Assembly: GCA_037127315.1 (NCBI GenBank)
Contig: JBBBDQ010000191.1
Span: forward strand, 17,531,001-17,595,000
Direction: 5' to 3'
DNA length: 64,000 nt
Source of the DNA: Ascarosepion bandense
Lineage: Eukaryota; Mollusca; Cephalopoda; Sepiida; Sepiidae
The notes beneath the pieces were generated by a model, which worked only from the letters and a program-made list of their open reading frames with translations, was not told the origin of the DNA and did not search any database. The translations under genes were made by a program, and so were the position numbers. Position 1 is the stretch's first letter. Each line of letters begins with the position of its first letter. This document shows positions 36,063 through 48,959 of this stretch, piece after piece.

Positions 36063-36900
36063 TTTTTGACGTATTTTAATGCACCTGCATCTGCTTATTA
36101 TCTCCCTACGGTTTTGTCAATCTAGTTGTGAAAAATCACAAGAACCTGAAGAGAATAATAAAGTTAAAGCATGCAAACATTTTTATAATTATTCCAAATG
36201 TAAAATGTTTTAATCAGCACTTGGTGTTCCACTATACTGACCATGTGCCAGACTAACCTAAAGAAGTGCGTATATGTCAATATATTTTTGCATATTCAAT
36301 TACTATTCCGTCTGACAATCTTTGTCTCATAGATCCATATCTCATACATTGTGGCACGTTTTTTTTTGTTTGATCCTTTTTTTTTAGTTTAATTTTTCGA
36401 CTTGTAAGTTAAATGAATACTTGTCCTTATGTTACTATGTGGTTATAGGAAAATGGATGTGTTTATATGAAGCATAGACTAAGAGAAAAAAATTTAATAG
36501 GCGAATACTAAATATGGAGATGTAAAAAATGAGAAAAAAGGCAAGTTTCTGATCGATAGAGACAAAACATAACATCGCTCTGGCAACCTTTTAGCAAAAT
36601 CGATGGAGTCAATTGATCTTTTATCCAATCAAACGTAAGGCACTTTTGTAAGACTTTAACTATTAAATGACGACTAATTGCAAACAAACTTTCTCCTTCT
36701 TGCTCCCAAAAGAATATTGAATCTGATGAATATTTTTCTGCGTTCATTTTCTAAGCTAAATATCATTCGTCTCTTTTGTCCATCAACTATTTACTCATTT
36801 CTTGGTATATTAAGAAAACTCTTCGACTTGTCGATAACTTTGAAAAGAATTATTAACGTTTCAGACTTTGTTGAAACAAATGTAATCTTACGTACTATTT
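35005..36900. other. Intron sequence with one AT tract, nothing else recognised
   Basis: Contains (AT)n at 36023-36060 and a pyrimidine-rich stretch at 35660-35770; open frames here are short and unsupported. Confidence 0.45.
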
Positions 36901-36904
36901 TTTA

Positions 36905-38760
36905 ATCGGTATCACCTCAAGCAATGACGTAAATCCACTGTGACTCAAGGAATTACAGGATATGAAAGAATTAGAAACAGAGACATTAATAATGACTGAG
37001 AATAGCAAAGTAGAACATTATATAGCGGTTGACATTGCATATAAACCTTTGCAGAATACAAATGACTGAAAAGCCATTTGTACGCAGGAAGTTACAGGGA
37101 GTGAAAGTAAGAGAAAAAACTGAGTATAAGAAGGATTGATAAAAGAACACAAGATGAACAGAGTTCAAGACAGAAGATGGCGATTTAAACTTTTGAAGAT
37201 TATAGTTATAAGCAAAGCAGTAAACGGAAGGGAGTTTCACGGGCGGGAACTTCGAGAAAAGACATCTGTTGAAGTAAAAGTGGCGGTTACATTTAACTGC
37301 TCCAACGGTGAAAGGGATCAACCTAAATGCCAATCTAGGAACAGATTTAAATTTATATAGTTAACATTAGGTTAAAAAGCTCGACAGAGTAGTTACCATG
37401 AAACTATTTGTAGAAAAGGCTGCGGGAATCCACGTCACGTTGATAAGAAAGTGACAAAAGTTGAGATGCCAAGTCAGGATCGATTACATTGTAGATCCTT
37501 TTTTTTAGATTTTGTCGAGAACATCGAAATAAATAGTAAGAGCACCTGACCAAATATGGCAACAGTATTTAATGTACGAAGGAATGGTAGATTTATAAAT
37601 GTGCAAGATGGATTCTGTCGCGAAACACTTTCCAGTACGACACAGTGACCCATCTTTTCTAGGACTAGATGCAGCTAGTTTTTCGATGGATTCGTTTCAC
37701 TTCAGGTCGGTTAAAAAAGTGAGACGCAGTGTGTAGCTCACAAGGAGACTATCATAAACCATACCGATGGCGGACATGAGAGTTTCTCTATGCTAGCTAA
37801 AAGAGTGCAGATTTGTTTTGAATGCATTCAAATTTACCGGCCATTTCCTGCTCCAGTAAACCATTGACTGGATGCCCTTTTCAAGAGCAGCAACCAAATT
37901 TACTTCGTCAGTCTTGGTGAATTTCCTATTGAGACGGGAGTAAATAGTGATGTCATCTGTATAAATAACTACTTGGGAACTGATGATATCAGGAAGATCA
38001 TTTATGAAGATCATAAACAGTGTAGGACCTAGGATAGAGCTTTATAGGACACCTGAATTCGTGTGAAACCTGAAATTTTACGATTTGATAGGAATGATTA
38101 GATTAAATCATTCAGTAATACTATAGGCCTGGAGCTTGCGTAGAAGACCAGCATACCAAACCCTGTCAAACGCTTTCATGATATCTAGAGTCACTGCTCG
38201 AATTTCGTCATTATTACCAAAAGACTTGTATACAGATTCAGCACATCATCAGTAGACATAGTGAAGGGGAAGCTATGTAGTTTGTCAGAAAGTAGGTCGT
38301 GAGAGGTGAGTTGTTTAGACACTTCAGCATTGATTAAAGCCTCGAATACTTTGCCGAGGAGCCAAGCGGTTCACCAGCGTTCTTAAAAACTGGACCTACA
38401 GTTGAGAACTTCCAACAAGCAGGAAATCAGGAAACAGAGAGATAATAGTTGTAGGATTTGGAGAGGACTGGACGACAACGATTCTATCATCTCCGCTTGC
38501 CTTATGGGAGTCTAATTTAGATATGATGTCTGAGGCCAGAGACGCGGTTATTACATATAACTCAGTAGAGGCTTACTAGGAAATCAGGTGTGGTTACTTC
38601 AGATGAATCAAATTTTGTTGGAAGAGAATTTGCGAGCAAAGCATTCAACCTTGTCTGTAGTAGATGTGAGGACTTCGAATTGATTGAGAAGGGTTTTGAT
38701 GTTTGCTCTAGAACTGAACTTGCAAGATGATATACATTGTTTCATTCTATCAGCAAATAA
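36905..38760 (-). pseudogene. Jockey/CR1-like LINE, minus, longest copy
   Basis: Starts on the left with the inverted family 3' end (atcggtatcacctcaagcaa) and extends to an RT palm domain. The frame at 37793-38014 holds IFINDLPDIISSQVVIYTDD, the metal-binding motif with Thr in place of the usual Ala. Beyond it, to about 38760, lie decayed N-terminal RT segments. Numerous stops. Confidence 0.75.
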
Positions 38761-38794
38761 TAACTTTTCTTCATTTAGGAAATGCTTGCATTTC

Positions 38795-38796
38795 TC

Positions 38797-38835
<39 letters not shown>

Positions 38836-38898
38836 GCTTTCGTGAGAGATAAGGGTTAACTAGTCCGGTTGACTATTTTTACTGGGTAGTAAATCAAC

Positions 38899-38946
<48 letters not shown>

Positions 38947-39013
38947 AGACGCTTTCGTGAGAGATAAGGGTTAACTAGTCCGTTTGACTAATTTTACTGG
39001 GTAGTAAATCAAC

Positions 39014-39071
<58 letters not shown>

Positions 39072-39239
39072 AGACGCTTTCGTGAGAGATAAGGGTTAAC
39101 GTGTCTAGTCCGGTTGACTATTTTTACTGAGTAGTAAATCAACTAATCTCTCTCTCTCTCTCTCTCTTGAGACGCTTTCGTGAGAGATAAGGGTTAACTA
39201 GTCCGATTGACTAATTTTACTGGGTAGTAAATCAACTAA

Positions 39240-39272
<33 letters not shown>
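38795..39272. repeat. CT-tract plus unique-block minisatellite
   Basis: Four to five units, each a (CT)n run of 20-60 bases followed by about 75 bases starting acgctttcgtgagagataag and ending gtagtaaatcaactaat. Confidence 0.92.
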
Positions 39273-39275
<3 letters not shown>

Positions 39276-39503
39276 GCACACACACACAAACAAAGAGACA
39301 GACACTATGATATGCCTTTTCAGTGTATTAGCGGCCACCACAGCTTCCCGTCTTTTATTGTTATCAGCAATATTATAACCATTACTATTCTTCCATCCCT
39401 TTTCCCAAATATTGTTTAATTAGCAACTCTCTGCTTTCCTCTGATCCCCTTGAATTCGATTTGTCCTGTGAATGTTAATCTCTCTGATACTTATTACCCC
39501 TTA

Positions 39504-39547
<44 letters not shown>

Positions 39548-39656
39548 CAACTGAAAAGAATAAACGTTTTGCTACTGCCGTTCTCATAGATAGTAGTTTT
39601 TTCACAAGATTGAGTCCCTAACCCACGCTCAACTGGTTCTTCCTCACCTCTTAGAC

Positions 39657-39829
39657 TTGTTGCCAACCAAGGATTAAAATCTCATAGCTGAGGTTGGAGC
39701 AGAAGAGTTAGGTTCATATTTTTCTGAAGGGTATTTGCACGAAAATGAATGGAAAGAACTCGACTGGAATTTGAACTGATCTCTCCGGTTTCTCGCTGTG
39801 AGCCGTTCACCATTACATCACCAGCTCAT
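39657..39829 (-). mobile_element. tRNA-derived SINE, main family, partial
   Basis: Only the head half remains (gttgccaaccaagg through the reversed B and A boxes). Confidence 0.7.
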
Positions 39830-40015
39830 CCTTGTTCGCTTATAATGTATCCCCAAAATTTCTATTGTCTCAATCTAATTGTCAACAATGATCTCTATAT
39901 AGTAGCTTTTCTACTTATTCGAAACTAGGACCGACATATCACGGACACTGCGTCAAATAGTTCTCATTTCGAACGTATTCCTTTAGTAGTTTCTCTCAAA
40001 CATTCATTCCAATAG

Positions 40016-40162
40016 GATGTGTGGGTGGTGTAATAGCAGTTCGGAATGAGACATTGGGGGTCCGAGTTCAAATGCCAGTCGAATTCGTTACGTTCACTTA
40101 CGCGCAAATACCGTTGGAGAAGGTATGAATCGCTTCCTCCAGCTATGGATTAAGTAGTAGGA
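40016..40162 (+). mobile_element. tRNA-derived SINE, main family, 3'-truncated
   Basis: Diverged head (gtgggtggtgtaatagc) and first half of the body; it breaks off within the segment equivalent to ggttaaataacagg. Confidence 0.75.
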
Positions 40163-40298
40163 CTTGTACCCGGAAAAATTACTGTTGTTCTAAAAAACTG
40201 TTAATGCAATATTCACTCATAAACGGAACAGAATAACTTTTACAATCAAATATAAGTTTTAAATTTAAATAACACAAAGTGTTGATTAGAGCCATTAC

Positions 40299-40397
40299 AA
40301 TGATAACCTCCTCAAGTTTAGAGGCAAGCGATATCTGCCCTACATAAATAGCGGTTGGCCCTTGGCTCATAATATCCACTTCTTCCGTCTCTCTTTT
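40299..40397 (-). CDS. Ret: Ret exon: start of cadherin-like domain 4
   Basis: On the minus strand this encodes a segment with IYVGQISLASKLEEVII, a typical first beta-strand block of a cadherin repeat, and then meets a gtaatg donor in phase 0. Joined to the exon at 32121, whose product starts VHVMSQDYS, it gives a continuous cadherin pattern (VIIVHVMSQDY like VVLTVSATDAD). This matches the human exon 6/7 junction, also phase 0 inside domain 4, as I recall. The 5' boundary is uncertain: I used the AG after gttttctggtag, but several AGs follow within 20 bases. The open frame continues past the donor only to a stop, which supports splicing there. Confidence 0.65.
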
Positions 40398-40559
40398 CTA
40401 CCAGAAAACAATCTTATCCTCTACTTTGACTATCTCTTGGGTTTTGCATTATTTTTTTTATTAAAAGATCAAAAGTACATTTTTGTAAAAAAAACTACAA
40501 TTCTTATTTAAAATCCTCCATTTAATACCGTTTTTCTGAAAGTACTTTCCAAATGATTC

Positions 40560-40945
40560 TTCTTCTTCTTCAATGTGCCCTGTCCCCTCAGGACGTAGGC
40601 GATCATGGTTCTCCACGTCTCTCTATCTCTTGTGGCTCTTAGTATGTTTGCTCCCGTTACTCCTGTCAATCCCCGTTCCGTCAACCACCTGATCAGGCCC
40701 TGCAAATATGTTATCCGCTGCCTTCCTCTGTCTCTCTTTCCTTCTATTTGGCCAGTCAGTATCAGGTTCTCCAGGCTCTCCTTCCTCATTGCGTGTCCCA
40801 GGAACTTCAGTTGTCTCTTCCTGGTGCTCAGTATCAATTTCCTTTTTGTTGCCATTCTTTCCAATACCTCATCGTTGCTTGCATGCTCAGTCCATGATAT
40901 CCGCAGCATCCTTCTGTAGAACTATATTTCCGCTGCTTCCAATTG
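40560..40945 (-). pseudogene. RTE-like LINE 3' fragment
   Basis: The minus strand encodes MLRISWTEHASNDEVLERM, then LKFLGHAMRKESLENLI and RDRETWRTMIAYVLRGQGT, the C-terminus of an RTE-like RT protein. The tail on the minus strand is (GAA)n-like (40559-40572). Closely related to 60777-61560. Confidence 0.85.
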
Positions 40946-41825
40946 GTTCACTTTTCTCTAACCCAAGGCAGCCCTGATACTTTCTTTGCCCGCTTTTTGA
41001 GTTGTTTTCCATAAGTCACTTCTTTCTTTCCATTTCTTTTCATTCTCCCCTCCACATTTTCGTTATTCCTTCTCATTCTCATTCTCAGTTCAACCCTCCA
41101 CTGTTCTTTCTCCAGTCTACGGCCAGAACAAGACTTCCTATTTTATCTCCCAATCTGTACCAGACCCAGCCCAGATCGAAGAAAATGTCAACAGAACTAG
41201 TAGCCAATCTTTACATATAATTGATTTCGATGCTGCAACAGTTGATGCTGTTTTGTACAGCAATACTTCCAACTCCCAGCCTGTGCCCTGCCCATTCGAC
41301 TGTTGTTCGCCGCCAGTTGTGTAACCCGGACCAACACTTTCCGAAATATTGATTGCGCATACGCCGGCAATTCTTCATCAAGAGAGTCCTCCGAATCGAG
41401 AACAAGTTTGATGAAGGACATTGTTAAAATTAAAAATCCTTCATAATTACCGGATGATTTTGTATTGATGTTTGCTTTTCAAATCAGAGTCATGCATTGC
41501 ATCGTAAAGAAGAGAAGAATTTCTCAAATCACTCACAATTTCCTCTTTGTTTTTGTATTTATTTTATTTTTATTGTATTTTTTAAATTATTTCAACCTTT
41601 TTTTATTGGCTTCTTTTTTTACAACTTTCAAATGAAAGTTTAATTTGACTACACTTTTCTTTCTTTATTTTTTGTTGCAAATTTTTCCTTCCTACTCTTT
41701 AAATTTACTTCTTTCTGTTTTTTTTATTTCCACTTTCTGCTCATTCAGAATATTTACTTAGATTTGCTTTATCTACAAAAAATGATACACGGGTAAGATA
41801 CATAGTGAGAACTGAACTCTATATT

Positions 41826-42135
41826 CAGTCAGTCAATTAAATGCCATACGTTATACACGCTTGGGCGATCATGTCTCGAAAGAGACATGAATGACTGGGC
41901 AGAAGATTATCCCGCAGTAGGTTACTATTGCTTTCTGCGGTAGAATGGTTGTCAGCCAAGGCTATAGAACCCAATCTGTCCTGTTATTTAACCCATAACT
42001 GGAAGGATTAGACGGATTAATACCTTTCCCAAGGGTATTTGCGCGTAAGTGAATGCAATGTATTTAACTGGAATTCGAACTCTGCTCCCCGAGTTGTCGT
42101 TCCGAGCGGATATCCACTGCACCACAACTCACATC
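41826..42135 (-). mobile_element. tRNA-derived SINE, main family
   Basis: Full-length reverse-strand copy, 360 bases from an opposite-strand copy. Confidence 0.88.
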
Positions 42136-42404
42136 CTACATTAATTAGATTTATTTACTGAAATAAAATAGGTGTATCGATAGAATGACAAGAGGAGATT
42201 TGAATCTTTATTACTTAATATGATATTTTATTTAACTGGCTCCGTCAGTTATTCTCAGCTAGTGTGTTGTTACAGATCCTGGTCGAAAACATAGATCTTG
42301 CATTCTCTGATGTTTGACAGACTACCCAACATATCTCTGGTTGTTTATATATACAACTGCCCAACGGTTTTTCTCATGGGCGTATTATGTCAATCGCAGC
42401 CTTG

Positions 42405-42496
42405 CTCACAAATGTTCACCTTTTAAGATCAACCCTAATATCGGATGAATCAGCTAGGGTTGACCTTTTCTCCTAATATGAACCTGTGAGCAAAAT
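42405..42496. repeat. Small foldback
   Basis: ttgctcaca and tgtgagcaa close an outer stem; agatcaaccctaat and agctagggttgacc form an inner one. Confidence 0.7.
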
Positions 42497-42498
42497 TT

Positions 42499-42742
42499 GC
42501 GTTGTGGTGCAGTGGATATCGGCTCGGAATGAGAAATCGGGGAGCCGAGTTCGAATTCTAGTTGAATCCATTGCATTCATTTACGCGAAAATACCCTTGG
42601 GAAAGGTATTAATCCGTCTCTTCCCTCCAGTTATAGGTTAAATAATAGGACAGATTGGGTTCTATAGCCTTGGTTCTGCCCAGTCAGTCATGTCTCTTTC
42701 GAGACACAATCGCCCAAGCGTGTTTCACGTATGGCACTTAAC
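42499..42742 (+). mobile_element. tRNA-derived SINE, main family, internal deletion
   Basis: Head and tail present; about 60 bases between the ggttctatagcc segment and ctgcccagtcagtc are missing. It lies between two opposite-strand copies. Confidence 0.88.
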
Positions 42743-42942
42743 TAAATATATTCTATCTTGGAACTACAATACTAAACCTTACTTAGTCTGGAACAAAGTA
42801 TCGGATAACAAAACAGCAAGAAGTAATGAATATACTAAGGGTTTTATAAGCATTACTTCAATGTACCTTTGGCTAAATAGGTTTTAGTAATATATATTAC
42901 ATTGCTAAATATATAATATAATCTCTGAGTTTGTCAGTTTAG

Positions 42943-43220
42943 ATACACGATTGGGCGATCATGTCTCTTTCGATCTATGACTGACTATGCAGAAGATTTT
43001 TTTCCTCAGTAGGTTATCATTTTTTAGTTTGGCAGACTGGTCGCCAACAAAGATTACAGAACACAATCTGTCATGTTATTTAACCCATAGCCGGAGAGAG
43101 AAATGATGAATTCATATCTTTCTTAAGGATATTTGCGCGCAAGTGAATGCAACGAATTCAACTGGAATTTGAACTCGGCTTTCCGATTTCTCGCTCTAAG
43201 CCATTGCACCACAACGCCCC
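42943..43220 (-). mobile_element. tRNA-derived SINE, main family, diverged
   Basis: Reverse-strand copy with point changes and a doubled acaacgc end at 43210-43226. Confidence 0.8.
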
Positions 43221-43418
43221 ACAACGCGCAATATAATCTGCAAAACTCTTATTTTGCTGTGTTTCGATGATGGAACAGCGTTACCAAAAATAAATTTTAT
43301 TTCAACCAAATCTATATTGGCGAGACAGAATGTCAAACTTGAAAATTCTTAATTCTTTTTCTTTAACCTTGTCGTTTTCTAAATAAAAATTTCGACTGAA
43401 TTTTATCTATATATTTAC

Positions 43419-44007
43419 TAGCAGTATAGCCCGGCGTTGCTCGGGTGTAATGAAAGCTTTAAAACTAATCCATGGTCCTGGAGCTCAGACTCAGCCTAAA
43501 GAATATTTGTGTGAAGTTTGCTGGTATTAATATCAAATAAGTTTTTTTCGTCGTAAACTGAATTTTGAAGGCTAAATACGTCCTCTGAGTAAATGGTATC
43601 ATGGCTGAGACTAAGAACTACAATTATACCTACTTAGAACCAAACCCGAAGAAAAAACTAAAATAAAAGTGCCGAAAAAATGCAGACATACAGGCAGATA
43701 AACAGACACACAGACAAACATCTTGCCTTTGATATATATACATTATCGATTTTCTGCACTATTGTAAGAACTGCAACCTTGAAACTTCTGAATATCGTTT
43801 CTTATGTCTTTGTCTATGAGTGTATCAAATTTGGTTAAACTCGGACCACTCCTTCTATAACTCAATTTTTTCGATTATCGATATTCGATATTTATCGAGG
43901 GTACCTGGACACAAAACCTAACTGAGAACACTCGCAGACGCTTATAGTGCAACTGTGTAAATTTTCAAGAAAATTGGTTTAGCCGTTTCGGAGTTTATAG
44001 GTAACGG

Positions 44008-44057
<50 letters not shown>

Positions 44058-44092
44058 ACACAGACAAAGTTCTATTTATAAATAAGTTTAGA
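43419..44092 (+). repeat. Interspersed repeat with internal AT and CA tracts, copy 3
   Basis: Same layout as the copy at 23641 but with the AT tract almost absent (43733-43742); the terminal (CA)n is at 44009-44065. Confidence 0.85.
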
Positions 44093-44199
44093 TTTAGATT
44101 CGTTTAGGATTTTTCTTACCCCCTCACACTGTGTTAACAGTAGTTTAGCAAAAATAAAATATTAGCTTAAGAAGTCAAGACGCATATTAAGCGCAGGGG

Positions 44200-45085
44200 T
44201 TTCGTAAATCGTTGTACCTTCAATGCACTTTCATCTGAGGGGTGTAAGACAGAAACGTGTCTTCCCACCTGATCTATTCAACCTATACAGCGAGACAATT
44301 CTGAGAGAAATTGAAATCCTACCAGGATTCGTCAGATGATGATAGCAGGCACGGAAAGGAAAATACAAGATCTTTTATAGAAGATCTACTACAGAAGACG
44401 AAAAGACGGGGCAAAATATAAACTACATGAAAACTGAACGCATGATTATCAGTAAAAAGAGGAGCTCAGAGTACCAATTATAGGATACTAAAATCAAGCA
44501 GGTTCAGAAATTTAAATATATAGGAAGTGTTCTAAGAGAGGACGGAAAGTGCGACACTGAGAAGATATATTAACACGGTCAATAATGAATTCCAAAATTG
44601 TATGAGTTTTGAGGCACAGTAGAATTTTATTGGAAACCAAGAAAAGAATACTGAATTGTTATGTGATGTCTGTTCCTCTATATGGCAGTGAACAATCTCA
44701 TCAAAACAGAAGGAAAGACTTGAAGCAACCGTATTGTCGCTCTACAGAAGGATGCTGAGGATAACATGGACCGAACATTATGTGCAACGATAAAGTTTTG
44801 CCGAGGATAGAAACGAAAATGACATTAAGAAACTACACTTGAAGTTTCTGAAACATCTAACGAGGTAGGAGGGATTGGAGAATCTGATACTCACAGGACA
44901 GATAGAGAAAAAGAGAGACATGAAAAGCAACGCATGATATACTTGATGATTTTGAGCAAATAGATGGCAAAGCAGCGTTTGGGAGGGGTAAAAAAGAATG
45001 GGTGTTAAGAGCGACAAGGAATAGGGAGATGTAGAAGGCGATGATCGCTCACGTCCTGAAGGGACATGGCACATAAAAGAAAAAG
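44200..45085 (+). pseudogene. RTE-like LINE, plus, decayed
   Basis: Reads, with frameshifts, an RT palm region (LFNLYSETILREIEILPGF near 44270-44330) through to the same C-terminus as the copies at 40.6 and 60.8 kb (atgatcgctcacgtcctgaa near 45040). No intact frame. Confidence 0.75.
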
Positions 45086-45387
45086 TATTATCGTCATTTT
45101 CGTTCGCGGCATATAAGCGCATAGAACATGTTGTTTAATTTCAAGTTACTTTTATGATCATATATTCTTTAGTATTAAAATATTAATATATTATTTTATT
45201 AACAATTATAAGGCAAAAATATCAACATATGCCTTTCTTCTTCATTTCTTCTTTAATATATTTGCATAATACATAGAATTGTCACAACCTGAATATATTT
45301 ACACTGAAGCAAGACTAAACGTACAAATATTACTGCATTACTTTTGCACTAAAGTTCACCCAATATAAGACTTGAGTGAAACTCAAA

Positions 45388-46866
45388 TGTTAAAATGGTT
45401 GTTGCGAATGAGGTGTGTATGATGTGAATGTCATAGTTAAAATGGATATTATAAATGAAGAGTGTGATGGGAATGTCACTGTTAAATGGTTATTATGAAT
45501 TAGGTTTGTGATGTGAATTTAGCAGTAAAATGTTTACTAAGTATAACGTGTGTTATATAAATGGCACTGCTAAAATAGTTATTGTGAATAAGGTGGATGC
45601 TAGAAATGTTACTGTTGAAATCGTCACTGAGAATGAGATGTGTGATATAAATATTAACGCTAAAATTGTTATTGTAAATAAGGTGTATGATTTAAAAGAG
45701 ATTGATAAAACGGTTATTGGGAATGAGGAGTGTGTTGAGAATACCATAGCTAAAATAATTATTGTGAATGAGATGTGTGATGTGAATGTCAAAGATAAAA
45801 TTATTATTGTGAATGAGATGTGTGATGTGAATGTCACTTTTAATTGGTTATTGTGAATGTGGTTGGTGTTGTGAAGATCGCTGGGAAAATAGTTATTCTT
45901 AATTGTGTGCAATAAAAATGTCACTGCTAAAATGGTTATTGGGATCATGTATAATGTGAATCTCACTGCTAAAATGGTTATAATAAATAAGGTGTATAAT
46001 GTGAATTTCACTGCTAAAATGGTTATTGTAAATGAGGTAGATGAAGCGAATGTCACTGTTAAAATGCTTATTGTGAGTGAAGACTATGATGTGAATATCA
46101 CTGCAAAAATGTTATTATGAATGCGGTATACAATGTGAATATCACTGCTAAAATGATTATTGTGAATAAGGTGCATGAATGTCACTGCTAAAATGGTAAT
46201 TATGAATGAGATGTATCACTTAAAATTGTTTTTGTGACTGAGGTGTTTGATGGGTAAATCATTGCTAAGATGTTTTTTATAAATGACGTGTATCATGCGA
46301 ATATTCTTAAGATTGTAAATGTAACTGATGTGAATGTAACTGTATGGTGTAAATTTAACTGCTAAAGTGATCATCGTAAATGAGGTTTATAATGTGAATT
46401 TTCAGCTAAAATCGTTATTATGAATGAGGTATATAATTTTAATGTCGCTGTTAAAATGCTTATTGTTAATATGGTGTATTATGTGAATATTACAGTGAAA
46501 ATGGTTATTGTGAATTAAAGTTTTGATAGGAATGTCAATACTAAAATTATTATTGTGAACGAGTTGTATGATGTAAATGTCACTCCTAAAAAAGTCATTG
46601 TGAATGTTGTGTGTGTTGTAAAGATCACTGCTAAAATGGTTATTATAAATGATGTGTATGATGCAAATATCACTGTTGAATTGTTTATTGTGAATGAGGT
46701 GTGTGAGGAAGACGTAATGGTTAAAATGGCTATTATGAATGTGTTGTATGATGTGAATATCACATTTAAAATGGTTGTTGTAAATAAGGTTTGTAATGTG
46801 AAAGTCACTGCTAAAATGGTTATTATTGATGTGTGTGATGTGAATGAAAGAGGAGTGGTGAAAATT
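45388..46866. repeat. 45-bp degenerate minisatellite
   Basis: About 33 units built on aatgaggtgtatgatgtgaa and tgtcactgctaaaatggtta, with drift and small indels. As 45 is divisible by three, it opens frames on both strands that repeat 15 residues (VNEVYDVNVTAKMVI-like); these are not taken as genes. Confidence 0.9.
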
Positions 46867-47802
46867 GAAGATAAGTGAGAATCAGAAGTACAGAAGGCAA
46901 CTGAAACTTGATGTAGTAAAGAATGTTGTGGTCAGAGAAGCACTCGCGTAGGAGTCTGTTTTGCAAAGTAGAATTTCTGAGGAAATTCTAAGTGAATCTT
47001 TCTCCTTATATTTGGAATACGGAGGAAATGATGCTGATTCGACTCAGTAGAAGTGGTATGGTATGTCTTAGTTGTAAATGTCTGAATTTTGAAATTAAAG
47101 AACTGAGCTCATCTAAATATATGCTATAGTGATATATTTGCAATAGACCTTCCACGCGCGTCCTTAAGAGAGAGACTGCAAAGGTAGAAAAAACGTCCTT
47201 GAACACACGATCTCATAAAAGATTTTGAACACCATCAAGGCTGTAAAATGCAGATTGAGCAGCACCTGTTCAGATTTGGTGTCAATAATCCATTTTTGAT
47301 ACAATTGGTCTATTTCAGGTATAGAATAGAGCAGAAGAAGTATTTATATAGTATCTTTAACAATGTACCAAATTCCCTATAGAACTCAAAAGGAACTCTT
47401 TTATATGGGTTCCACTTGATTTCTGGAGTGAGCCGGTGTAATATACATTCAACACATAGAGCCTAATTGAAAATTCAATTAAAGGACTACATATATAGAT
47501 CAATACGCGCACAGATTCTACAATAACTGTGATATTAACAGTATTCAGATGGCAGGGATATGCGGATCGAGTCACAGTTATTGGCACGGATCATAGAATC
47601 AAATTAGTCCGAATTTAATTAATGTACATATCGAAATTCAAGCTTTTTACCTCGAACTCTAATTTGTTTTTCATGTGACCAAAAAATATGGATCGATTTC
47701 AGCTTTCAATTAGCTCCCGTCCAGTTATTCTAATATCTTTGCTTTTCCTCTTTATCATTCTACATCCCAAAAGCACGAATCACAGATCTTTATTAATCTT
47801 AC

Positions 47803-47871
47803 CGTTGTAAACTTTGATGCATTTCGAAAAACTTTCTCAACAACAGGACTTGACCTTTTTCTTTTGGACAC
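47803..47871 (-). CDS. Ret: Candidate small Ret exon (domain 3 start)
   Basis: A 69-bp stretch sits between an excellent acceptor (ctatttttctctgtctgcttttag on the minus strand) and a good donor (acg|gtaaga). It is open in phase 0, which is the phase left by either donor of the exon upstream. It encodes a basic, serine-rich segment beginning VSKRKRSS and containing the possible glycosylation site NAS. Its place, right after the EDYAD segment, would correspond to the linker after FDAD in RET domain 3 (GELVRRYTST in human). Assignment rests on splice signals, phase and position; sequence similarity is weak. It could instead be an alternative exon or a chance open frame. Confidence 0.5.
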
Positions 47872-48520
47872 CTAAAAGCAGACAGAGAAAAATAGGTTTT
47901 AAAAAAAGAGTTATAAGTTGAAATGCATTTATAATCTTAGAAATGATGAGTTATCACTATGGACTGAATAAAGGTTACGATTAAAAATTCCGGTAAAGTT
48001 ACTAAGGACAATTACAGACTGGATTCTGAAACGGCTTAAAAGTTGTGAGTAAACAACCAAGATGAATATATTATCCGAATAAGTTAAAAAGAATTATATG
48101 GTTTAATAGAAGACAAAATCTTTTAAAAATTTTAACTTAAAATCGTTTTGTCATTTTTCGTTTAAAATGAAAACAGCAAGATACAGTGAAGCTTTGGTCT
48201 CTTTCGTTTGTAACTCGATGTTCCCTTTTCTGAGCTACTGAATGCGAAGAGTTAATCTCATTAGTGATGTTTTTCTGATATATTTTTTTACTTTATAGTT
48301 TTTCGCTTATGTACTTGATCTTATATCTTGCTTTCATTTTGAGAAAATTGCATCGTGTCTCCTACCGAGGAGTGGAAAGTCTACCGATGGAAAGTGAAAA
48401 ATGAAATACAACGAATCATAAAAAGTTAATAGATGTGAGGGATTCTCTGACAATAGCAGATATATAATTGCGTCCTTAGCACCTCTTTCAGGAAGACCGC
48501 TGAGCTGACATTGCGAACAT

Positions 48521-48521
48521 A

Positions 48522-48611
<90 letters not shown>
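48521..48611. repeat. (AT)n-(GT)n microsatellite
   Basis: Long AT run followed by GT run. Confidence 0.95.
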
Positions 48612-48959
48612 CGTGCATTTTTGCGCGCGGCCTGAGGGATCTGGCAAACAAATGACGTTTTCGCTTGACATGCCATTCCGAAATCCGTTAGCAACCAGTA
48701 AGCTGCACTGTTGACGCCATTTCTGTGGATGGAAATAACAAAGGCAGGCGGGAAAATGCATTTTTGATTATAATGAAGAGATAACTGAAACGTAGGTCAG
48801 CGTATTTAGAAACCCATTTTACTAATTGTCATTAGATGAGCAAAAAGAAAATGATGCGTTATTAGACGCTGATTCGTCTGGGCAAAAATTGGTAATGAAT
48901 TTAAAAGATAAAAGAACGAAATTCCTCCAAAGTAAAATTCTAACTCATAATTATAATTA

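Noticed and set aside
38795..39272. CRISPR-like array of near-identical blocks
   Set aside because: The spacers are CT microsatellites, not unique sequences, and the genome is clearly animal.
47357..47587. Minus-strand frame considered as the missing Ret domain 3 exon
   Set aside because: It has a loose resemblance (IRLYVLNV) but no convincing acceptor or donor.
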